Positions 17,347 to 22,500 of a DNA stretch of 22,500 bases are shown here, piece by piece. The position numbers and the translations under genes were made by a program. Position 1 is the first letter of the stretch, and the number at the start of each line of letters is the position of its first letter. This DNA comes from Cryptomeria japonica (taxonomy: Eukaryota > Streptophyta > Pinopsida > Cupressales > Cupressaceae): the NCBI RefSeq assembly GCF_030272615.1, contig NW_026729178.1, forward strand, positions 85,001-107,500. The letters run 5' to 3'. The notes beneath the pieces were generated by a model. It ran no database searches, had not been told where the DNA came from, and saw nothing but the letters and a program-made list of their open reading frames with translations.

Positions 17347-17366
17347 GAGATTCCCGAATGCTATGC

Positions 17367-17487
17367 GAGGGCTCTAACGGAAATGTCTATTGGTTTCGGT
17401 ATGGATGCAATTGCGAGTGGTTCGGCAAAGGTAGTCGTTCCGATGCGTCCATGTCGTGGCCAAATCGATAATTCGATTTGAGCCCTC
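17367..17487 (+). other. Second inverted repeat SL2, unit C3
   Basis: GAGGGCTC (17367-17374) and GAGCCCTC (17480-17487) pair perfectly over eight bases, although the sequence differs from C1 and C2. The same positions in the 188-bp units read GAGGCTC and GAAGCCTC. Confidence 0.5.
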
Positions 17488-17593
17488 GTATAGCATTTGG
17501 GTCTCTCGATGTGATTCCGCATTCCAGTCCCTTTGGGCACTGCTTGAGCCGCATCCCAGGGGGTTCCCTTCCCAATAATCTGCCTCGCAACCC

Positions 17594-20500
17594 GATTGCT
17601 ATGCGGTGAGGCTCCTCGGCCGCCTCGGAACTATCTGTGTATCAGACGCATCGCGGGATAAGGGGTTGGCAACGGTAGTCGCCCCAAGCGCGTCCGATGC
17701 TTGGACCATTCCGAGGCGGCCCTGAAGCCTCTTCCGTCTAGCCGTTGGGTCCTTCTCGCCGCATCCCTCGCCTCGCACCCCGATTGCTATGCGGTGAGGC
17801 TCCTCGGCCGCCTCGGAACTATCTGTGTATCGGACGCGTCGCGGGATAAGGGGTTGTCACTGGTAGTCGCCCCAAGCGCGTCCGATGCTTGGACCATTCC
17901 GAGGCGGCCCTGAAGCCTCTTCCGTCTAGCCGTTGGGTCCTTCTCGCCGCATCCCTCGCCTCGCACCCCGATTGCTATGCGGTGAGGCTCCTCGGCCGCC
18001 TCGGAACTATCTGTGTATCGGACGCGTCGCGGGATAAGGGGTTGTCATTGGTAGTCGCCCCAAGCGCGTCCGATGCTTGGACCATTCCGAGGCGGCCCTG
18101 AAGCCTCTTCCGTCTAGCCGTTGGGTCCTTCTCGCCGCATCCCTCGCCTCGCACCCCGATTGCTATGCGGTGAGGCTCCTCGGCCGCCTCGGAACTATCT
18201 GTGTATCGGACGCGTCGCGGGATAAGGGGTTGTCACTGGTAGTCGCCCCAAGCGCGTCCGATGCTTGGACCATTCCGAGGCGGCCCTGAAGCCTCTTCCG
18301 TCTAGCCGTTGGGTCCTTCTCGCCGCATCCCTCGCCTCGCACCCCGATTGCTATGCGGTGAGGCTCCTCGGCCGCCTCGGAACTATCTGTGTATCGGACG
18401 CGTCGCGGGATAAGGGGTTGTCACTGGTAGTCGCCCCAAGCGCGTTCGATGCTTGGACCATTCCGAGGCGGCCCTGAAGCCTCTTCCGTCTAGCCGTTGG
18501 GTCCTTCTCGCCGCATCCCTCGCCTCGCACCCCGATTGCTATGCGGTGAGGCTCCTCGGCCGCCTTGGAACTATCTGTGTATCGGACGCGTCGCGGGATA
18601 AGGGGTTGTCACTGGTAGTCGCCCCAAGCGCGTCCGATGCTTGGACCATTCCGAGGCGGACCCGAAGCCTCTTCCGTCTAGCCGTTGGGTCCTTCTCGCC
18701 GCATCCTTCGCCTCGCACCCCGATTGCTATGCGGTGAGGCTCCTCGGCCGCCTCGGAACTATCTGTGTATCGGACGCGTCGCGGGATAAGGGGTTGTCAC
18801 TGGTAGTCGCCCCAAGCGCGTCCGATGCTTGGACCATTCCGAGGCGGACCCGAAGCCTCTTCCGTCTAGCCGTTGGGTCCTTCTCGCCGCATCCCTCGCC
18901 TCGCACCCCGATTGCTATGCGGTGAGGCTCCTCGGCCGCCTTGGAACTATCTGTGTATCGGACGCGTCGCGGGATAAGGGGTTGTCACTGGTAGTCGCCC
19001 CAAGCGCGTCCGATGCTTGGACCATTCCGAGGCGGACCCGAAGCCTCTTCCGTCTAGCCGTTGGGTCCTTCTCGCCGCATCCCTCGCCTCGCACCCCGAT
19101 TGCTATGCGGTGAGGCTCCTCGGCCGCCTTGGAACTATCTGTGTATCGGACGCGTCGCGGGATAAGGGGTTGTCACTGGTAGTCGCCCCAAGCGCGTCCG
19201 ATGCTTGGACCATTCCGAGGCGGACCCGAAGCCTCTTCCGTCTAGCCGTTGGGTCCTTCTCGCCGCATCCCTCGCCTCGCACCCCGATTGCTATGCGGTG
19301 AGGCTCCTCGGCCGCCTTGGAACTATCTGTGTATCGGACGCGTCGCGGGATAAGGGGTTGTCACTGGTAGTCGCCCCAAGCGCGTCCGATGCTTGGACCA
19401 TTCCGAGGCGGCCCCGAAGCCTCTTCCGTCTAGCCGTTGGGTCCTTCTCGCCGCATCCCTCGCCTCGCACCCCGATTGCTATGCGGTGAGGCTCCTCGGC
19501 CGCCTTGGAACTATCTGTGTATCGGACGCGTCGCGGGATAAGGGGTTGTCACTGGTAGTCGCCCCAAGCGCGTCCGATGCTTGGACCATTCCGAGGCGGC
19601 CCCGAAGCCTCTTCCGTGTAGCCGTTGGGTCCTTCTCGCCGCATCCCTCGCCTCGCACCCCGATTGCTATGCGGTGAGGCTCCTCGGCCGCCTTGGAACT
19701 ATCTGTGTATCGGACGCGTCGCGGGATAAGGGGTTGTCACTGGTAGTCGCCCCAAGCGCGTCCGATGCTTGGACCATTCCGAGGCGGACCTGAAGCCTCT
19801 TCCCTCTAGCCGTTGGGGCTTTCTCGCCGCATCCCTCGCCTCGCACCCTGATTGCTATGCTGTGAGGCTCCTCGGCCGCCTTGGAACTATCTGTGTATCG
19901 GACGCATCGCGGGATAAGGGGTTGGCAGTGGTAGTCGCCCCAAGCGCATCCGATGCTTGGACCATTCCGAGGCGGCCCTGCAGCCTCTTCCGTCTAGCCG
20001 TTGGGGCCATCTCGCCGCATCCCCCACCTCGCACCACGATTGCTATGCGGTGAGGCTCCTTGGCCGCCTCGGAACTATCTGTGTATCGGACGCATCGCGG
20101 GATAAGGGGTTGTCACTGGTAGTCGCCCCAAGCGCGTCCGATGCTTGGACTATTCCGAGGCGGCCCTGCAGCCTCTTCCGTCTAGCCGTTGGGGCCATCT
20201 CGCTGCATCCCCCACCTCCTCGGCCGCCTCGGAACTATCTGTGTATCGGACGCATCGCGGGATAAGGGGTTGGCAGTGGTAGTCGCCCCAAGCGCGTCCG
20301 ATGCTTGGACTATTCCGAGGCAGCCCTGCAGCCTCTTCCGTCTAGCCTTTGGGGCCATCTCGCCGCATCCCTCGCCTCGCACCCCGATTGCTATGCGGTG
20401 AGGCTCCTCGGCCGCCTGGGAACTATCTTCGTATCGGACGCATCGCGGGATAAGGGGTTGTCACTGGTAGTCGCCCCAAGCGCGTCCGATGCTTGGACTA

Positions 20501-21514
20501 TTCCGAGGCGGCCCTGTGGCCTCTTCCGTCTAGCCGTTGGGGCCATCTCGCCGCATCCCCCACCTCGCACCCCGATTGCTATGCGGTGAGGCTCTTCGGC
20601 CGCCTTGGAACTATCTTCGTATCGGACGCATCGCGGGATAAGGGGTTGTCACTGGTAGTGGCCCCAAGCGCGTCCGATGCTTGGACTATTCCGAGGCGGC
20701 CCTGCAGCCTCTTCCGTCTAGCCGTTGGGGCCATCTCGCCGCATCCCCCACCTCGCACCCCGATTGCTATGCGGTGAGGCTCCTCGGCCGCCTTGGAACT
20801 ATCTTCGTATCGGACGCATCGCGGGATAAGGGGTTGTCACTGGTAGTCGCCCCAAGCGCGTCCGATGCTTGGACTATTCCGACGCGGCCCTGTGGCCTCT
20901 TCCGTCTAGCCGTTGGGGCCATCTCGCCGCATCCCCCACCTCGCACCCCGATTGCTATGCGGTGAGGCTCCTCGGCCGCCTTGGAACCATCTTCGTATCG
21001 GACGCATCGCGGGATAGGGGGCTGTCACTGGTAGTCGCCCCAAGCGTGTCCGATGCTTGGACCATTCCTAGGCGGCCCTGAAGCCTCTTCCGTCTAGCCG
21101 TTGGGGCCTTCCCGCCCCATCCCTCGCCTCGCACCCCCGATTGCTATGCGGTGAGGCTCCTCGGCCGCCTTGGAACCATCTGTGTATCGGACGCATCGCG
21201 GGATAAGGGGTTGGCACTGGCAGTCGCCCCAAGCGCGTCCGATGCTTGGACCATTCCGAGGTGGCCCTGAAGCCTCTTCCGTCTAGCCGTTGGGGCCTTC
21301 CCGCCCCATCCCTCGCCTCGCACCCCGATTGATATGCGGTGAGGCTCCTCGGCCGCCTTGGAACTATCTGTGTATCGGACGCATCGCGGGATAAGGGGTT
21401 GGCACTGGTAGTCGTCCCAATCGCATCCGATGCTTGGACCATTCCGAGGCGGCCCTGCAGCCTCTTCCGTTTAGCCGTCGGGGCCTTCCCGCCGCATCCC
21501 TCGCCTCGCATCCC
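17594..21514. repeat. 188-bp tandem array in the presumed 5' ETS (21 units)
   Basis: GATTGCTATGCGGTGAGGCT marks unit starts at 17594, 17782, 17970 and so on every 188 bp to 20038. A unit shortened by 28 bp follows, then starts at 20386, 20574, 20762, 20950, 21139 (one extra C) and 21327. Units between about 17782 and 19850 are almost identical; the right-hand ones drift, with GGGGCCATCTCG for GGGTCCTTCTCG and TCGTATCGG for TGTGTATCGG. Each unit gives a 70-94-codon frame beginning MDHSEA or MDYSEA. The period is not a multiple of three and the frames merely repeat, so no protein is inferred. It lies between promoter C3 and the 18S side, so it should be transcribed. Confidence 0.95.
17796..17919 (+). 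other. Nested hairpin in the 188-bp unit (type example)
   Basis: Outer stem GAGGC (17796-17800) with GCCTC (17915-17919), then GGCCGCCTCGGAA (17806-17818) with TTCCGAGGCGGCC (17897-17909), 13 perfect pairs. Middle stem ATCGGACGCG (17829-17838) with CGCGTCCGAT (17877-17886), 10 perfect pairs. Inner GGGG (17850-17853) with CCCC (17870-17873). The gaps between outer and middle stems are 10 nt on each side. The C-to-T change in later units (CCTTGG) keeps a G-U pair. The fold recurs in essentially every unit. Confidence 0.65.
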
Positions 21515-21786
21515 GATTCCTATGCGGTGAGTCTTCTCGGCCGCCGCGGAACTATACCTGTTATTGCTACTGCATCCTTCGGCTGGTAACCTCCTCTGCC
21601 GCCTTGGAACGTTCTCTTTGTCGGACGCGTCGCGGGATAAGGGGTTGGCACTGGTAGTCGCCCCAAGCGCGCCCGATGCATAGACCGCTCCGAGTCGACC
21701 TTGCTTTCAGCCTCTCACATGCATAGACCTCTCTGAGTCGACCCTGCAGCCTCTCACGTTTAGCCTTTGGAATCTCGCCTCACAAC
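21515..21786. repeat. Diverged, interrupted 188-bp unit
   Basis: Starts as a normal unit but is interrupted after GGCCGCCGCGGAACTAT by about 50 bp that include TTATTGCTACTGCATCC. It resumes at CCGCCTTGGAACG and GGACGCGTCGCGGGATAAGG, and its tail is duplicated (CATGCATAGACC...GAGTCGACC twice). An eroded edge of the array. Confidence 0.75.
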
Positions 21787-22062
21787 ATGATTGCTATCCT
21801 TGATGCATCCCTTGCCTCGAGCCCTGATTGCTTTCTTGGCTGCATCCCTCCTCTCCTCACAGCCCGGTTGTCATCACTGCTTCATCCGTCGCTTCATGCA
21901 TTCTGGCTGCTGGGCCCTTCCCACCGCACACCTCGATTGCTATCTCTTCTGCATCACACACCCCGATTGCTATCTCTGCTACATCCCTCGGCTCTCACTT
22001 CTGCATCCTTCGCCTCACACCTCGATTGCTATCAATGCTGCATCCGTAACCTCACACCCCGA
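21787..22062. repeat. Degenerate short repeats from one segment of the 188-bp unit
   Basis: Irregular 30-45-bp repeats of the theme GATTGCTATC...GCATCCCTCGCCTCACACCC, which is the junction segment of adjacent 188-bp units amplified on its own. C/T-rich on the plus strand. No gene. Confidence 0.7.
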
Positions 22063-22240
22063 TTGCTATGCGGGGAGGCTCCTTGGCCGCCTTGGAAATT
22101 TCTGTGTGTCGGACGCACCGCGGGATAAGGGGTTGGCACTGGTAGTCGCCCCAAGTGCGCCCGATTCTTAGACCGCTTCGAGGTGACCTCGTAGCCTCTT
22201 TCGTCCAGGCTTCCTGCCTTCAACGCCCTTTTTACACCTC
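22063..22240. repeat. Terminal 188-bp-type unit
   Basis: GATTGCTATGCGGGGAGGCT, then GGACGCACCGCGGGATAAGG and GGTAGTCGCCCCAAG, with the tail changed (GAGGTGACCTCGTAGCCTC). It is the last recognizable unit before unique sequence. Confidence 0.75.
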
Positions 22241-22500
22241 GATTGCTATGCGCGGGCTCGTTGGCGTCTATCACCTCTCTGCGAAGAGTGGCACGATGAT
22301 TGTTGGGGTAAATCGTAGCAGTCCGATCTCTGGCCTTGGGCCATTGTGAGGGCTGATCGATTTCCTGTGCGCATCTCGTGTTCGCCCAGTAACAGACTCG
22401 ACGACTTGTAATCGGTCTTGTTCCCGATTGTTCCTGGAGGTAGTCTTCGGAACTCTTGGATTTGACCTGTCACTCGAACTGTCCTCTTCCGAGGATGCTT
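22241..22500 (+). other. Unique 5' ETS sequence (18S expected beyond window)
   Basis: About 260 bp of non-repetitive sequence. No 18S start (a TACCTGGTTGATCC-type 5' end) occurs before 22500, so the small-subunit gene should begin further right on the plus strand if the layout is standard. No gene or promoter is visible. Confidence 0.6.

Larger units (their letters stand above)
16217..17593. repeat. Class-C promoter repeat array (three units, 440-490 bp)
   Basis: Units 16217-16658, 16659-17147 and 17148-17593. Order within each: upstream element, core, stem-loop SL1, a GCTATGC-containing block, a second inverted repeat, GGTAGTCG(C/A/T)TCC, and CTAGC(T)TTTGGGT. The tail half of each unit aligns by landmarks with the 188-bp unit that follows, so the 188-bp array appears to derive from class-C units that lost their promoter. 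The units are well diverged from one another, unlike the satellites on either side. Confidence 0.75.

Noticed and set aside
17701-21081. Serial 70-94-codon frames starting MDHSEA/MDYSEA, one per 188-bp unit
   Set aside because: Identical because the DNA is tandemly repeated. There is no codon-level constraint that I can see, they sit in presumed 5' ETS, and the 188-bp period is not a multiple of three.
22241-22500. Start of 18S rRNA at the right edge
   Set aside because: No conserved 18S 5' sequence is present. The stretch is unique but unmatched, so it is left as 5' ETS.

Overview
The window is nuclear ribosomal DNA from a land plant. It lies entirely inside a very large 26S-18S intergenic spacer (IGS) and contains no protein-coding gene. 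Two facts fix the identity. First, there are two intact plant-type 5S rRNA genes on the minus strand (2401-2520 and 10337-10456), which differ by one base. Second, there are thirteen plus-strand copies of a plant RNA polymerase I promoter core, TATATAGGGG, between 13167 and 17226. 5S genes linked to the 35S unit ('L-type' rDNA) are known in bryophytes, ferns and lycophytes, in some gymnosperms such as Ginkgo, and in some Asteraceae. The 5S sequence and the exceptional spacer length make a gymnosperm plausible, but I cannot name the species.

Layout, left to right. 1-3775 and 7863-11711 are two copies of a ~7.9-kb higher-order repeat. Each copy runs: GC-rich arrays built on the palindrome GTGCGCAC, with AT-rich modules between them; then GC-rich spacer; the 5S gene; A-rich degenerate repeats; and a CACCC-rich tract. 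3776-7862 is more of the palindrome array, arranged as duplicated ~2.37-kb blocks. The CACCC tract continues alone to ~12900. From 13099 to 17252 lie thirteen Pol I promoters in three classes: A, about 157-bp units; B, 311-bp units; C, about 440-490-bp units. A 52-bp satellite separates classes A and B. A tandem array of promoter upstream elements without cores separates B and C. From 17594 to 21514 there are twenty-one 188-bp tandem units, then degenerate copies, then about 260 bp of unique sequence. This is the presumed 5' external transcribed spacer (5' ETS). Neither the 18S nor the 26S gene is inside the window; 18S should lie to the right and 26S to the left.

How it would work together: Pol I would start at the gene-proximal promoter (TATATAGGGG at 17217) and read right through the 188-bp array into 18S. 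The other twelve cores look like spacer promoters. Pol III would transcribe the 5S genes in the opposite direction, toward 26S. The most interesting signals are RNA-level folds that keep pairing while their sequence changes: a hairpin at the very 5' end of every promoter transcript, a 32/32-nt stem-loop with a constant loop motif after each class-C promoter, and nested hairpins in every 188-bp unit. Long open frames occur throughout, but they are by-products of stop-poor GC-rich tandem repeats and none is annotated as a gene.
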